This document shows positions 17,684-27,432 of a DNA stretch of 64,000 nucleotides, piece after piece. Position 1 is the stretch's first letter; each line of letters starts with the position of its first letter. The notes under the pieces are model-generated. The model saw only the letters and a program-made list of their open reading frames with translations. It was not told where the DNA came from and searched no databases. Source of the stretch: Sporosarcina sp. 6E9 (GTDB taxonomy: Bacteria > Bacillota > Bacilli > Bacillales_A > Planococcaceae). Both the position numbers and the translations under genes were made by a program. Where the stretch lies: the NCBI RefSeq assembly GCF_017921835.1, contig NZ_JAGEMN010000003.1, positions 1 to 64,000 of the forward strand. The letters run 5' to 3'.

Positions 17684-18397
17684 TTAACTTAAATTCTGTT
17701 TCTCGCAATCATTCCGCATGAACTCAAGCACCTTTGGAAACCATTCATGACAATCATCGCTATAACATATATGATGTTTTCCTTTTGGTGATTTAATGAG
17801 TATCTTTTTTTCCGAGCCGAGCGTTTTGTATAAATGTTCTACGGATGAAAAAGGTACGATTTCGTCTTTTTCACCTTGCACGAGGCATACGGGTATTTTT
17901 ATTTGACTGTAATATGGCTCCACCATTTTTACGATCCTCAAAAATTCGAACATCGCGCGAATTGGCGTGTGCGTTAATTTATAGTCGTATAAATGATGAA
18001 AGGAATTTGGTGAGTAATTTTTCGTTATCGATTCCCGCAGCATCATTCGAACATCTTCAAGTAGAAATCGCGGACTAATATATTTCGCTGCAGCGCTTAA
18101 CAATACGAGCTTAGACACTGGATAGCGAAGCGAAAGGTAAAGGGCGATTAAGCCGCCCATTGAAAAGCCGACGATGATCACACGATCCACTTTTTTCTGC
18201 AATCGCCTCATTGCAAGCTCTGCTTCCATCATCCAAGATTCCGCTGACACATTGGTCAAATTCAGCGTCACGCCATGTCCGGGCAAAGTTGGAACTTCCA
18301 CTGACCAATCTGTATGTGATTTAACAAATGTGATTAGTGGTTGAACTTCATAAGTTCCACCTGTGAAGCCGTGGATGAATAAAACACCAGTCTTCAT
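17684..18397 (-). CDS. Alpha/beta-hydrolase, carboxylesterase family
   Basis: A 237-residue serine hydrolase: oxyanion-side HGFTGG, nucleophile elbow GFSMGG (serine near residue 94), aspartate in GEKDEIVPF and histidine in KGKHHICY. It resembles the Est30/YvaK group of small carboxylesterases and monoacylglycerol lipases. The ATG overlaps the murF stop by four bases, so it is translationally coupled to murF. No signal peptide, so cytoplasmic. The physiological ester is unknown. Confidence 0.88.
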   Translation of the reverse strand: MKTGVLFIHGFTGGTYEVQPLITFVKSHTDWSVEVPTLPGHGVTLNLTNVSAESWMMEAELAMRRLQKKVDRVIIVGFSMGGLIALYLSLRYPVSKLVLLSAAAKYISPRFLLEDVRMMLRESITKNYSPNSFHHLYDYKLTHTPIRAMFEFLRIVKMVEPYYSQIKIPVCLVQGEKDEIVPFSSVEHLYKTLGSEKKILIKSPKGKHHICYSDDCHEWFPKVLEFMRNDCEKQNLS

Positions 18398-19776
18398 GTG
18401 TTTTTCTCTTGTATGAATGGCGTAAGAATATTTTCAAGTGCCATTCCTCTTGATCCCTTCAATAGGATAACCGAGTCTGCATCAGTATTATTTCTTAATT
18501 CAGTGACTAGCGGCTTATAATCATCCGCTGACCAAAGTAGTTTCACTTGTAATGACTCATTTTGCAATCGATCGAAAAGCCATTTCATTCGTGGTCCATA
18601 GAGCAAAATCCCTTTTAGATTCATGTCTATGAGATGAGTAGATAATGATTCGTGATAGGCTTTTTCATCATCCCCGAGCTCTAACATATCTCCGAGCACC
18701 ACCCATTTTTCTTGGCGAAGTGATGTCTCTCTTAGAAATGATAGGGCAGCGCGCATTGATGTTGGTGCTGCATTGTACGCATCATTAATAAACAGTGCCT
18801 CATTATCAGCTGTAACTGGTTGCATGCGCATATCCGTTAGACTAGCTGCTGAAAGGGCTTCGCGTATATCTTCATTCGATAAACCAATCTCTTTTGCAAT
18901 CAAGATTGCTGCAAGGGCATTTTTGACTTGGTGTGCACCGTAGACAGGTATCGTAAATTGACCTTCATAAAGTCCGACAACTGTAAAATCACTTCCTGCA
19001 GCTGTCGAATGAACATCTTTGAGCGCTAGATCATTGTTGGCATGATAACCGAATGATACTTTCTGGACGTTTTGTTGCTTTTCGACAAACGGATTTAATA
19101 AAGGCTCATCTCCGTCGTAAAATAACTTTCCATTTGAAGAAAGGCCGTCAATGATTTCAAACTTGGCTTTTGCAATCCCTTCGCGTGATCCTAAGTCTTG
19201 CATATGTGCTTCGCCAATATTTGTAATGATGACATAATCAGGTTTTGCTAACTTCGATAAAAATGAAATTTCGCCAAATCCGCTCATGCCCATTTCAAGA
19301 ACCGCATATTCGGTTTCCTCTTCGAGCGATAAAAGCGTCAGTGGCAGACCTAGTTCATTATTAAAGTTTCCTTCTGTTTTCCGCACATTGTAATAAGGCG
19401 ATAAAACACCAGCTACTAAATCTTTGGTGGACGTTTTCCCGTTAGAACCGGTAATTCCGATTACTGTGCAATCAAGTTGTTCTCGGTAAGACCGAGCCAT
19501 TTCTTGCAATGCGATTTCAGGATCTTCCACAAAAATAAGCGGGATATCTTTTGGCGGATTAGGTTCATCTTTCATCCAAAGCGCGGCCGCCGCTCCTTTT
19601 TCAATTGCACTTTCCACATAACGGTGCCCATTGACTTGTTCCCCTCGAAACGGGATGAATAAATGACTTTCACCGACAGTACGGGAGTCAATGGAGACAC
19701 CTTTAATTATTATGTCTTCAAGCTGTTGGCCATCTTCTTTCAGCCAGTCCGCAATAGTAGTTAATAGTTGTTTCAA
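18394..19776 (-). CDS. murF: UDP-N-acetylmuramoyl-tripeptide-D-alanyl-D-alanine ligase
   Basis: A 460-residue Mur ligase: N-terminal substrate domain (GVSIDSRTV), ATP-binding GITGSNGKTST near residue 110, and C-terminal ligase domain (NDAYNAAPTSMRAAL). MurF adds D-Ala-D-Ala to the UDP-MurNAc-tripeptide. It follows ddl, which supplies the dipeptide, by 12 bases. Confidence 0.96.
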   Translation of the reverse strand: MKQLLTTIADWLKEDGQQLEDIIIKGVSIDSRTVGESHLFIPFRGEQVNGHRYVESAIEKGAAAALWMKDEPNPPKDIPLIFVEDPEIALQEMARSYREQLDCTVIGITGSNGKTSTKDLVAGVLSPYYNVRKTEGNFNNELGLPLTLLSLEEETEYAVLEMGMSGFGEISFLSKLAKPDYVIITNIGEAHMQDLGSREGIAKAKFEIIDGLSSNGKLFYDGDEPLLNPFVEKQQNVQKVSFGYHANNDLALKDVHSTAAGSDFTVVGLYEGQFTIPVYGAHQVKNALAAILIAKEIGLSNEDIREALSAASLTDMRMQPVTADNEALFINDAYNAAPTSMRAALSFLRETSLRQEKWVVLGDMLELGDDEKAYHESLSTHLIDMNLKGILLYGPRMKWLFDRLQNESLQVKLLWSADDYKPLVTELRNNTDADSVILLKGSRGMALENILTPFIQEKNT

Positions 19777-19788
19777 TGTAAATCACAC

Positions 19789-20859
19789 TCAATCCATCGT
19801 ATATTGTATTTTTGATTTTTCAGCATGACGTTCAAATGCTAATTCAATCAGTTCATCAATGAGTTCCGGATAGGTTACACCCGAGTTTTTCCATAATAAC
19901 GGGAACATGCTCGTTGGAGTAAAACCAGGCATTGTATTGACTTCATTGATGAGAACCTCATCGTCTGCGGTAACGAAAAAATCAGCGCGGACCAATCCCG
20001 AACAATCGAGCACTTTAAATGCGCGAATTGCCATGTCTTCCATTTCCGCTTTCACTTCCGAAGTGACTTCTGCAGGAATGACCAGTTCCGTGTTGCCATC
20101 TTTATATTTTGCTTCATAATCATAAAAGTCCGTAACGGGTTTAATCTCTCCAGGTACTGAACACGTCGGATAATCATTCCCTTTTACGCTTAATTCTACT
20201 TCTCGAGCTGTGACACCTTGTTCGACAATTACACGACGATCGAATTTCAATGCGAATTCGACCGCTGCAATTAAGCTATCACAATCCGTCGCTTTGCTAA
20301 TCCCAACGCTCGATCCCAAGTTTGCCGGTTTGACAAACATCGGCCAACCCAATTCTTGTTCCATTTGACCTAGTAGCTGGTCGCGATCTTGTTTCCAACC
20401 GCTACGAACAAAATGGACATATGGCACTTGGTTGAGACCTACTTGCGCGAATAATTGCTTCATAGAAACTTTGTCCATACCTGCCGAAGAGGCAAGCACA
20501 CCGTTTCCGACGTACGGAATATTCATCACTTCGAAGAAACCTTGCACAGTTCCATCTTCTCCGTTTGTTCCGTGTAAAAGCGGAAAGATTACGTCGGGTA
20601 GTCCTGCTCCGCCATTTAAAAAGTCATGAATGCTGTCTGGTTTGCTTTCGCCGTTGCCTGCCAAACGCAGTTCTTCGATTGTTTCAACTGGACGCTCGAG
20701 TGGTTGCCCTTTTCTCCATTCGCCTTCATACGTAATATAAACCGGAATGACTTCATATCTTTCAAAATTAACCGCTTGAATGACTGCACGCGCAGTCGAT
20801 AATGAAACTTCATGTTCTGCGGATTTTCCGCCGTATACTAAACCTAAACTTTTTTTCAT
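19789..20859 (-). CDS. ddl: D-alanine-D-alanine ligase
   Basis: A 356-residue ATP-grasp ligase: N-terminal GGKSAEHEVSLSTA, serine loop KPANLGSSVGISKA, and C-terminal NEVNTMPGFTPTSMFP metal/dipeptide site. It makes D-Ala-D-Ala for MurF. The in-frame ATG at 20919 lacks a ribosome binding site; ATG at 20859 has GAGGG and starts at the canonical MKKSLGLVYGGKS. Together with alr and murF the D-Ala branch is complete in this window. Confidence 0.96.
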   Translation of the reverse strand: MKKSLGLVYGGKSAEHEVSLSTARAVIQAVNFERYEVIPVYITYEGEWRKGQPLERPVETIEELRLAGNGESKPDSIHDFLNGGAGLPDVIFPLLHGTNGEDGTVQGFFEVMNIPYVGNGVLASSAGMDKVSMKQLFAQVGLNQVPYVHFVRSGWKQDRDQLLGQMEQELGWPMFVKPANLGSSVGISKATDCDSLIAAVEFALKFDRRVIVEQGVTAREVELSVKGNDYPTCSVPGEIKPVTDFYDYEAKYKDGNTELVIPAEVTSEVKAEMEDMAIRAFKVLDCSGLVRADFFVTADDEVLINEVNTMPGFTPTSMFPLLWKNSGVTYPELIDELIELAFERHAEKSKIQYTMD

Positions 20860-21044
20860 AGTTTTTCCCTCGCCGTTCATTTGAATTTGTATCACTAGTT
20901 TACCATGTGTACCCATCAAGCATGAATGAATAACTAAAAATAAATACTAAGTCATATAAAACATTGGCAACTTCTCCCCATGCCGAAACGTCTATTTTAC
21001 TGTATACTATAGAAAACTTCTTTTTATTAAAGGTGATTAAACGT

Positions 21045-22232
21045 ATGAAACTATCAAACAAACCTGCTGAGCGTTTTGATTGGACGCTCGCTTTTATTTT
21101 ATTGCTCTTTTGCATCGTGAGCTTAACAGCCATTGCTTCTGCACAAACAACCGGACAGTACGGGATTAACTTTGTCCCGATACAAATTCAATGGTATGTA
21201 ATCGGCTCGATAATCGTTGCTGGCGTTATGTATTTTGAGCCTGACCAGTACAAGAAAATCGCTTGGTACGCCTATGGATTTGGTGTTTTTGTCCTGGCCT
21301 TCCTATATTTTGCGCCTGGCGGTGAAGGTCAAATTGCTGAAGTGCAAAATAATGTAAAAAGGTGGCTTAACCTGCCTGGTATCGGGAAAATCCAACCTTC
21401 GGAATTCATAAAAACTTTTTTCATTCTTGGAATGGCCCGGTTAGTAAGTTCGCATCACGAGAAGTTTGAAGATAAAACTTTAAAAACCGATTTCTTACTT
21501 CTAGGTAAAATTATGCTCGTATTAATTGCACCGCTTGGCTTCATCATGGAACAACCGGATTTAGGTACATCTATTGTATTTATTGCGATTACTGCCGCGA
21601 TTATTCTCGTTGCGGGGATTTCATGGAAGATTATCCTTCCTGTATTTATCAGTGGTGCTGCGGGTGTAACTACTTTACTATGGGCAGCGATTTATGCGCA
21701 AGATTTTATGAGCGAAAAGCTCGGTTTTGACCTTTATCAGTTTAAAAGAATCTATTCTTGGTTAGATCCGTACTCTTTCCCTACCAGTGAAGGAATGCAT
21801 CTTATCCAAGCGATTACTGCGATTGGTTCCGGCGGCATGTTCGGGAAAGGTTTCCAAGGCCGAGAAGCTTATGTGCCTGAAAATCATACAGACTTTATCT
21901 TCGCGGTCATCGGCGAAGAATACGGGTTTATCGGTTCTTGTATCGTCATCAGTCTATTTTTTGTTTTGATCTATCATTTAACAAAAATTGCGTTGGAACT
22001 TAAAGATCCGTTTAGCATGTACGTTTGCACAGGGATTATTGCCATGATTACTTTCCACGTCTTCGAAAACATCGGTATGAACATTCAAGTTCTTCCGATT
22101 ACTGGAATTCCGCTTCCATTTATCAGTTATGGCGGAAGCTCCCTTATGAGTAATATGTTGGCCATCGGACTTGTTTTCAGCATGAAATTCCATCATCGAA
22201 CTTATATGTTCGGTGCGGATGATGATGATTAA
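21045..22232 (+). CDS. rodA: FtsW/RodA-family peptidoglycan glycosyltransferase, probably RodA
   Basis: A 395-residue SEDS protein with about ten hydrophobic segments. It shows the SEDS motifs IQPSEFIKTFFILGMARL, MEQPDLGTSIVF and the C-terminal PFISYGGSSLMSNMLAIGL. SEDS proteins polymerise lipid II with a partner penicillin-binding protein. Length and absence of a sporulation or division neighbour favour RodA over FtsW/SpoVE, but that is inference. ATG at 21045 (AAAGGTGAT upstream) is chosen over the longer frame from 20964. Divergent from ddl. Confidence 0.88.
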   Translation: MKLSNKPAERFDWTLAFILLLFCIVSLTAIASAQTTGQYGINFVPIQIQWYVIGSIIVAGVMYFEPDQYKKIAWYAYGFGVFVLAFLYFAPGGEGQIAEVQNNVKRWLNLPGIGKIQPSEFIKTFFILGMARLVSSHHEKFEDKTLKTDFLLLGKIMLVLIAPLGFIMEQPDLGTSIVFIAITAAIILVAGISWKIILPVFISGAAGVTTLLWAAIYAQDFMSEKLGFDLYQFKRIYSWLDPYSFPTSEGMHLIQAITAIGSGGMFGKGFQGREAYVPENHTDFIFAVIGEEYGFIGSCIVISLFFVLIYHLTKIALELKDPFSMYVCTGIIAMITFHVFENIGMNIQVLPITGIPLPFISYGGSSLMSNMLAIGLVFSMKFHHRTYMFGADDDD

Positions 22233-22248
22233 TACAAATCGCAATATA

Positions 22249-22284
22249 AAAAGCTCCAGTGGAATGAATCCACTGGAGCTTTTA
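22249..22284. terminator. Bidirectional terminator, rodA / 46-residue gene
   Basis: Perfect stem AAAGCTCCAGTGGA / TCCACTGGAGCTTT around ATGAA, with A-run before and T-run after. It serves rodA on plus and the small gene on minus. Confidence 0.9.
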
Positions 22285-22289
22285 TTGTG

Positions 22290-22430
22290 TTAGTTCGATT
22301 GAATTTGCGGATTTTGTACTGACGGTGCGAGGACTTTCAGCATTTCTAATCGGGATTTTGTTATCGTAGCCGAAACACCTAATTTCGCCAGATTGGAGAT
22401 AATTTGTTTCAAATCCATTTCGTTAGCCAT
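22290..22430 (-). CDS. Small hypothetical protein, 46 residues
   Basis: An uninterrupted reading frame of 46 codons from ATG 22430, with a good ribosome binding site (GAGGTGG, 6-7 bases before ATG) and a terminator directly after the stop. The protein begins MANEMDLKQIISNLAKLG and ends VLAPSVQNPQIQSN: an amphipathic helical N-terminal half with no signal peptide or membrane segment. I do not recognise the family. It stands alone between convergent rodA and the divergent MFS gene. The 290-bp gap upstream of it holds its own and the MFS promoter region and nothing else I can name. Confidence 0.7.
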   Translation of the reverse strand: MANEMDLKQIISNLAKLGVSATITKSRLEMLKVLAPSVQNPQIQSN

Positions 22431-22724
22431 AATATCCACCTCGACCTTTCATGTATATTTACTAAGACGTTATTAAGTATTAAAAGTTGCATATTTTATA
22501 AGAAATATGGTATTCATGTCAGCATTAATTTGATTATACCACCTAAGCACCCCTTCAAGTTTTTCATTTGTGTTACAAAACATAGTTTAGGCTTAATTTT
22601 GTGGAGTTATACTTTGTTTTAAATACTTTCTCATCACCTCCAAATATTGAACCCTTTTCTTTGTATACCCATTTTTTGAAAGGTATAATTGCGGTATTGA
22701 TTTTTACAGAAGGCGGTTGGCGTT

Positions 22725-23885
22725 ATGAAAAAATCCATACTATTATTAATGTCTGTACAATTTTTTGTTTATCTTGGGTTTGGTATTATTATTCCGATAC
22801 TGCCAGAAGTTATTATTCAGCAAAATCTGTCAGAGATACATGTCGGCGGGCTTCTAACGATTTATGCGCTTGCTTCATTTTTCACAGCGCCGCTTTGGGG
22901 TGCCTTGTCAGATCGAACGGGACGTAAAAAGTTGATATTAATTGGCCTACTTGGTTTTAGTCTCAGCTTCTTTTTATTCGCTTTCTTCATTGATAACATT
23001 TTCCTTCTTTATGCCTCGCGCGTAGTTGGCGGTGTATTCTCTGGTGCTTTATATACTGCGGTTACAGGTTTTGTTGGAGATATGACGACTGAAGAAAATC
23101 GCAACAAGTATATGGGTTTCCTAGGAATGTCAATTGGGCTAGGATTTATTTTCGGACCTGCGATTGGCGGCGTGCTTGGGGACATCAATCTTCAAGTGCC
23201 TTTCATTGCATCGGGCGTTCTGACCTTGCTCCTTCTTGTTTATGCGGGAATTATCTTGAAAGAACCAGAACGAGTTGGCGAAGCGAATAAGCGCCAATTA
23301 TTGCCCAAAGGCGGCATGATGTTTTGGCAGTATCGTATTAGAAACTTGTTCTTACTGTCCTTCATGGTGACATTAATTCTTGCGGGGCTTGAATCGACAT
23401 TTCAACTATTCCAGATTTCAAAAATTGAAATCACGCCAATCCAAATTGGGTATCTGTTTATGGTCAGTGGATTTGTTGACGCTGCGATTCAAGGCGGAGT
23501 TGTTCGTAGAATAAAAAACGGGATGGAGACTCAATGGATTTTAGGTGCTCAAATCGTAACGGCAATCGGACTTATTCTGATACCTTTTTCAACGAATCTT
23601 TTTTGGGCCGGATTTTCACTAAGCGTGTTCATCGCAGGAAACGCATTGGCACGGACCGCACTGGTTTCATTGACATCAAAAGAATCTGGTGGAAAATACG
23701 GAACGGCTGCGGGGATGACGTATTCGATGGATAATATGGGGCGTATAATCGGTCCTCTTTTATTTACATGGCTTTTCACAAAGATGAACGGCGACATCTA
23801 TTATATTTCCGCGATTCTAGCTGTCATCTCGATTGTGTTAATCTTCCTTTATAGGAATTCGAAAAAATCACTGCGAAATGCGTAA
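22725..23885 (+). CDS. MFS drug-type efflux transporter (TetA/NorA-like)
   Basis: A 386-residue 12-helix major facilitator. Motif A is ALSDRTGRKKLILIG after helix 2, and motif C-like SIGLGFIFGPAIGG occurs in helix 5, which marks the drug:H+ antiporter-1 group. The substrate cannot be told from sequence. ATG at 22725 follows GAAGGCGG. It stands alone and ends at a strong terminator. Confidence 0.88.
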   Translation: MKKSILLLMSVQFFVYLGFGIIIPILPEVIIQQNLSEIHVGGLLTIYALASFFTAPLWGALSDRTGRKKLILIGLLGFSLSFFLFAFFIDNIFLLYASRVVGGVFSGALYTAVTGFVGDMTTEENRNKYMGFLGMSIGLGFIFGPAIGGVLGDINLQVPFIASGVLTLLLLVYAGIILKEPERVGEANKRQLLPKGGMMFWQYRIRNLFLLSFMVTLILAGLESTFQLFQISKIEITPIQIGYLFMVSGFVDAAIQGGVVRRIKNGMETQWILGAQIVTAIGLILIPFSTNLFWAGFSLSVFIAGNALARTALVSLTSKESGGKYGTAAGMTYSMDNMGRIIGPLLFTWLFTKMNGDIYYISAILAVISIVLIFLYRNSKKSLRNA

Positions 23886-23888
23886 TTT

Positions 23889-23925
23889 AAAAAGGCGAAG
23901 TTCTTAATGAACTTCGCCTTTTTTA
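23889..23925. terminator. Bidirectional terminator between convergent genes
   Basis: Stem AAAGGCGAAGTTC / GAACTTCGCCTTT with a 5-base loop; A-run on the left and T6 on the right. It ends the MFS gene on plus and the metallopeptidase operon on minus. Confidence 0.92.
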
Positions 23926-24759
23926 TATGAGCTTTTCTAGATTCCGTCTGACATAGTTTGGCATCCGATCTTCTGGTATAGAGGCTATTTCTTGATATGA
24001 AACCCCTTCACTCAGGAGTGATTCTACAAGGACCCACCCAGCATAATAGGCTTCCCGCTCAATTCCAGTAGTACCTTTTCCAATTATGAATTGTTGGAGA
24101 GCTTCAGTTGATGAATCTGCTAAATGCGGTAGAATTCCGTTTAAGATTGCGGTTTCTTTTGATGCGGCAGTTTCCAACCAACCTGATTTATATTCTGCAT
24201 AAGCTTTATCAGGATAACCCGGCATAATTTGCTGACTAGCCCGCATTGCTAATCCTTCCTGTAATACTGTTGATGCAATGGAGCGTTCCCATTCCATCGA
24301 TAAGTTCGCCGTTTTCGAATGAACAATATGCGCCATTTCATGTGCCAATGCAATATCGGAACTGCCCGTTTCGATTGATAAGCAAAGCGCTAAACGGTTA
24401 TCGCTATAGGGAGCCACGAATGCATTTCCTTCAAAGGCACCTACATAGTACAAAACGGCAATTGAAATGTTTTCATCACATCCAAATAGTCGTTTCAATT
24501 CTTTCATTGAATTAGAAACCGCTTGTTCATCAGGTTGGAATGCTTCTAGTTGCGGTATGGCTAATGCATATTGATTCCACGCGTCTTCAAGCATTTTTCG
24601 TGCCATCTCACTTCTCTCTTCAACGGGCGGAAGCGCAGCAAAATTATAGTTTTCTTCCCATAGCTTAAAGATTAAGTCCATATCGCCATTTGCCGCCTTT
24701 GCTTTCTCGTAAAAAGTTAAAAACTTAGGTACTAAATTTACGATCTCGATATTATCCAT
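23923..24759 (-). CDS. Zinc metallopeptidase-like protein (DUF2268-like)
   Basis: A 278-residue protein without signal peptide. It carries HEMAHIVH (zinc HExxH) near residue 140 and a downstream QEGLAMRAS glutamate about 28 residues later, the gluzincin arrangement seen in the DUF2268 group of predicted Zn-dependent proteases. It starts four bases after the S41 peptidase stop, so the two peptidase genes are coupled. Last gene of the MFS-S41-zincin operon under the shared palindromic operators. Family assignment is from motif layout only; substrate unknown. Confidence 0.72.
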   Translation of the reverse strand: MDNIEIVNLVPKFLTFYEKAKAANGDMDLIFKLWEENYNFAALPPVEERSEMARKMLEDAWNQYALAIPQLEAFQPDEQAVSNSMKELKRLFGCDENISIAVLYYVGAFEGNAFVAPYSDNRLALCLSIETGSSDIALAHEMAHIVHSKTANLSMEWERSIASTVLQEGLAMRASQQIMPGYPDKAYAEYKSGWLETAASKETAILNGILPHLADSSTEALQQFIIGKGTTGIEREAYYAGWVLVESLLSEGVSYQEIASIPEDRMPNYVRRNLEKLI

Positions 24760-24763
24760 AAGC

Positions 24764-26035
24764 TTATTTTAAACCTACTTTCGTTTCTAATAGTTCAATG
24801 GCTTTCTCCATGTCTTTGTCTACGAAAATATGCTCAGGTGTCCAAGGTATATAGATTTCAGGTATAATGCCTACCTTGGTCATTCCCTTCCCTATGTCTA
24901 TACGGGATAAGCGAGAGGTTGGGTACATCAGTTCAAATCCTTCAGGCCATTTCTTGCTCGCCAAATTTGCGTAATCATTCAGCCCCAATGTTGCACGACC
25001 GATAACCGTTATTTTGTTTGATTTCTTGGCTAGTTCCACGAAAGAGTCACCTGAACTCCCACATCGATTATCTGTCAAAACGATGATTGAAGCTGGATGT
25101 TTAGAACCTTTTATGAATGTATCTGGCACGATTTCTTCAAAATTAAATTGAACGAATCCTTTCCCCCTATTTCTCTCCCACTCTCGGCGGAAGACATTCA
25201 GGAATACTCGCGCTTGTTCATCTTCTACACCTTGTAAACCTTCGTCTATATCCGCAATAACGCGGGTTGCATTATCTTCTGTACAATTAAATAACATATC
25301 GTCATCTTCATCAGCTAGCTCGACACCTTCCGCGGGTAGCAAGTATTCAAATAATGGTTGATAACTAGAATCGCTTCCCCCGTTATTTACGCGCACGTCG
25401 ATCATCCATTTATCCGTGGAATCAAGCAAAACTTTATTATCAGCGACCATTTTTACAATGGCGTCTGGATCCGCGAAGTCGGTCATTGTAATGACAACGA
25501 TATCTTCGTTTATTTTCTTGACGGAATACTCGGGTATATAGGGCACTTTATCGTATAAATTGAACTTGATTGTTTTCCGGGTCCCTTTAGTATCCTCGAC
25601 TTCGCCTTCCTCGTAGAGCGATAGAATCGGTAGCCAATTTTCTCTCTCTGCATGGTTTTCATTTAATAAACGATGATGCTTTTCTCTTAATTCTGGAATG
25701 GTGTGACCGCCTAACGAGACAAAACGCATACCCAGTTCTACTTGCGTTTCTGAATCCACTTCTGTCACATACAAACCATCTTCATATCTACGCACTCTGA
25801 ATCCGCGACTTTTTGCCTTTTCGCTAGTTGAACTTTCCAAGAGAAAGTAGACGTGGCTATCATTGAAATCCAGTAAATAATCTTCAACGAGTTCCTTGAA
25901 GTCTTGTTTTGTCATTGAAGGATTGCCTTTAAATGTTTGAATGAAGTGCGCTGGTCGATCGCATCCTTTCTTGTCTTTCCATCCTGCATAATCATGATTC
26001 ATAATGTGGACAATTTCATTGAATATATTTTCCAT
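24764..26035 (-). CDS. S41-family (tail-specific) serine peptidase
   Basis: A 423-residue S41 peptidase: DVRVNNGGSDSSY is the conserved substrate-binding strand, and the catalytic serine is in DNRCGSSGDSFVELA, followed by TLGLNDYANL. There is no signal peptide and no clear PDZ domain, unlike CtpA/CtpB, so it is probably cytoplasmic and acts on peptides or small proteins. It lies 15 bases after the MFS gene and four bases before the metallopeptidase gene. Confidence 0.85.
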   Translation of the reverse strand: MENIFNEIVHIMNHDYAGWKDKKGCDRPAHFIQTFKGNPSMTKQDFKELVEDYLLDFNDSHVYFLLESSTSEKAKSRGFRVRRYEDGLYVTEVDSETQVELGMRFVSLGGHTIPELREKHHRLLNENHAERENWLPILSLYEEGEVEDTKGTRKTIKFNLYDKVPYIPEYSVKKINEDIVVITMTDFADPDAIVKMVADNKVLLDSTDKWMIDVRVNNGGSDSSYQPLFEYLLPAEGVELADEDDDMLFNCTEDNATRVIADIDEGLQGVEDEQARVFLNVFRREWERNRGKGFVQFNFEEIVPDTFIKGSKHPASIIVLTDNRCGSSGDSFVELAKKSNKITVIGRATLGLNDYANLASKKWPEGFELMYPTSRLSRIDIGKGMTKVGIIPEIYIPWTPEHIFVDKDMEKAIELLETKVGLK

Positions 26036-26050
26036 TTAAAACACCCCATT

Positions 26051-27361
26051 CTATTGTTCTTGTATCGCTTCTACTTTTACCACTCTAGATTTATCGAGTT
26101 CTGGATGCGCCATACGGACGACGGATGGTCTTGCAAGTACGAGAACGACCCCAATCAATAATATACTGGAGATGATGAGGATCCACTGCGCTGGAAATAT
26201 ATCATACAGAAACCCGTATATAACCATTCCAAGTGGCATCAGCCCAATCGCCATCGTTTCAAGAATTGAAAATACACGCCCTTTATAATCATCTTCAATC
26301 ATCTTTTGCATCATAACTTGCATCGGTGTATTGGAGAGTATCATCGTCAACCCGAAAATGAACATAATCATGACATAATAGAAAAACATCCAATTATACG
26401 AAATTGTGAAGATTAAGGGGACTGATATCGAAGCCATAATCAAGCCCATTGTAATAATCCCCCACTTCCCTACTAAGAGAGGGTATTTCATCTCTTTTCT
26501 TACTGACAAATAAATCGACATCAGCAACATTCCGACTGCAAATGCACCTTCAGTAAGTCCGAAATGCTGTGCGACCATTTTCATTTTTTCGATTAGAATG
26601 AACGAATATCCCACCATGAATGCACCGAACAAGAAGTTAATAAAAAGTGACACCCAAATGATGGCCATTAAGATCGGTTGTAATCTTAAATACGCGAGAC
26701 CAGCTTTCATGCTTTGTACCATCGTTTCTTTCGGTTCACCCTCAACCTTTTCTTTACGTTTAGCGTATAACTTAAAATCCATTGTCGACTCCAAAATGAC
26801 TGCGAGGGTCGATGCTGACATGTACATGATCAGGAATACAGGCATTGAAACGGTTCCGTATAGAAGCCCTCCCACCGCTGGACTCCCGATTGCTGCAAAA
26901 GAAATCGACATTTGATTTAACGACATCGCTCTTTGAATTCTTGCTTCATCGACTAATCCTGTAATAGACGATGTAAAAGCGACGCCCGAAAATGTAGAGG
27001 TTATCGATAAAATAACCGTTGTACTATAAATAGCAATGAGTGAAAGACCAGAAGTTAACGTCACCGCTAATAGTCCTCCTATTGCCAACGTTGTCGCAAT
27101 CTGAGCTAAAATTACAATCATTTTCCGCGAGTATCTATCTGCTACATAGCCGACAAACGGCGTAATTAATGCCCGTGGTAAGATATTACAAATTAGATTT
27201 GTCGCAAAGCTCGTTGCGGATCCAGTCAGTTGTAAAATATAAAAACTAATCGCAAATGCGTAAACTTGTGCGCCGAAGGAAGAAATTATTTTACTCGTCG
27301 TAAAGGTCCAAAGGTTATGCGTCGCACGTTTTAATTTTAAAGCTTCATTCATAAAATTCAC
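26051..27361 (-). CDS. MFS transporter, macrolide-efflux-like (MFS_3)
   Basis: A 436-residue major facilitator with about 12 helices and a motif-A loop (GYVADRYSRKMIVILA). Overall layout resembles the MefA/YfmO-like group. First gene of an operon with two peptidases, read from a promoter at 27399-27427 flanked by two identical palindromes. ATG at 27361 follows GGAGTG. The partnership with peptidases suggests a peptide or peptide-like substrate, but that is inference. Confidence 0.87.
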   Translation of the reverse strand: MNFMNEALKLKRATHNLWTFTTSKIISSFGAQVYAFAISFYILQLTGSATSFATNLICNILPRALITPFVGYVADRYSRKMIVILAQIATTLAIGGLLAVTLTSGLSLIAIYSTTVILSITSTFSGVAFTSSITGLVDEARIQRAMSLNQMSISFAAIGSPAVGGLLYGTVSMPVFLIMYMSASTLAVILESTMDFKLYAKRKEKVEGEPKETMVQSMKAGLAYLRLQPILMAIIWVSLFINFLFGAFMVGYSFILIEKMKMVAQHFGLTEGAFAVGMLLMSIYLSVRKEMKYPLLVGKWGIITMGLIMASISVPLIFTISYNWMFFYYVMIMFIFGLTMILSNTPMQVMMQKMIEDDYKGRVFSILETMAIGLMPLGMVIYGFLYDIFPAQWILIISSILLIGVVLVLARPSVVRMAHPELDKSRVVKVEAIQEQ

Positions 27362-27377
27362 TCCATTCTAAAATCAA

Positions 27378-27398
27378 TTGTTTAATTAGATTAAACAA
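27378..27398. promoter_or_regulatory. Palindromic operator, site 1
   Basis: Perfect 9-bp arms TTGTTTAAT and ATTAAACAA around a 3-base spacer. It begins right after the -10 of the MFS promoter, so it would cover the transcription start. Confidence 0.75.
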
Positions 27399-27427
27399 AT
27401 AATAACACGCTTACCCTTTCATTTCAA
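27399..27427 (-). promoter_or_regulatory. Sigma-A promoter of the MFS-S41-zincin operon
   Basis: Minus strand: TTGAAA (27422-27427), 17-base spacer, TATTAT (27399-27404). It lies exactly between the two palindromes. Confidence 0.8.
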
Positions 27428-27432
27428 GAGAA

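Noticed and set aside
22601..22927. 108-codon plus frame overlapping the MFS start
   Set aside because: Out of frame with the transporter, which has the ribosome binding site and clear homology.
27411..27425. Sigma-B -10 (GGGTAA on minus) in the MFS/regulator divergence
   Set aside because: No matching -35; it falls in the spacer of a good sigma-A promoter.
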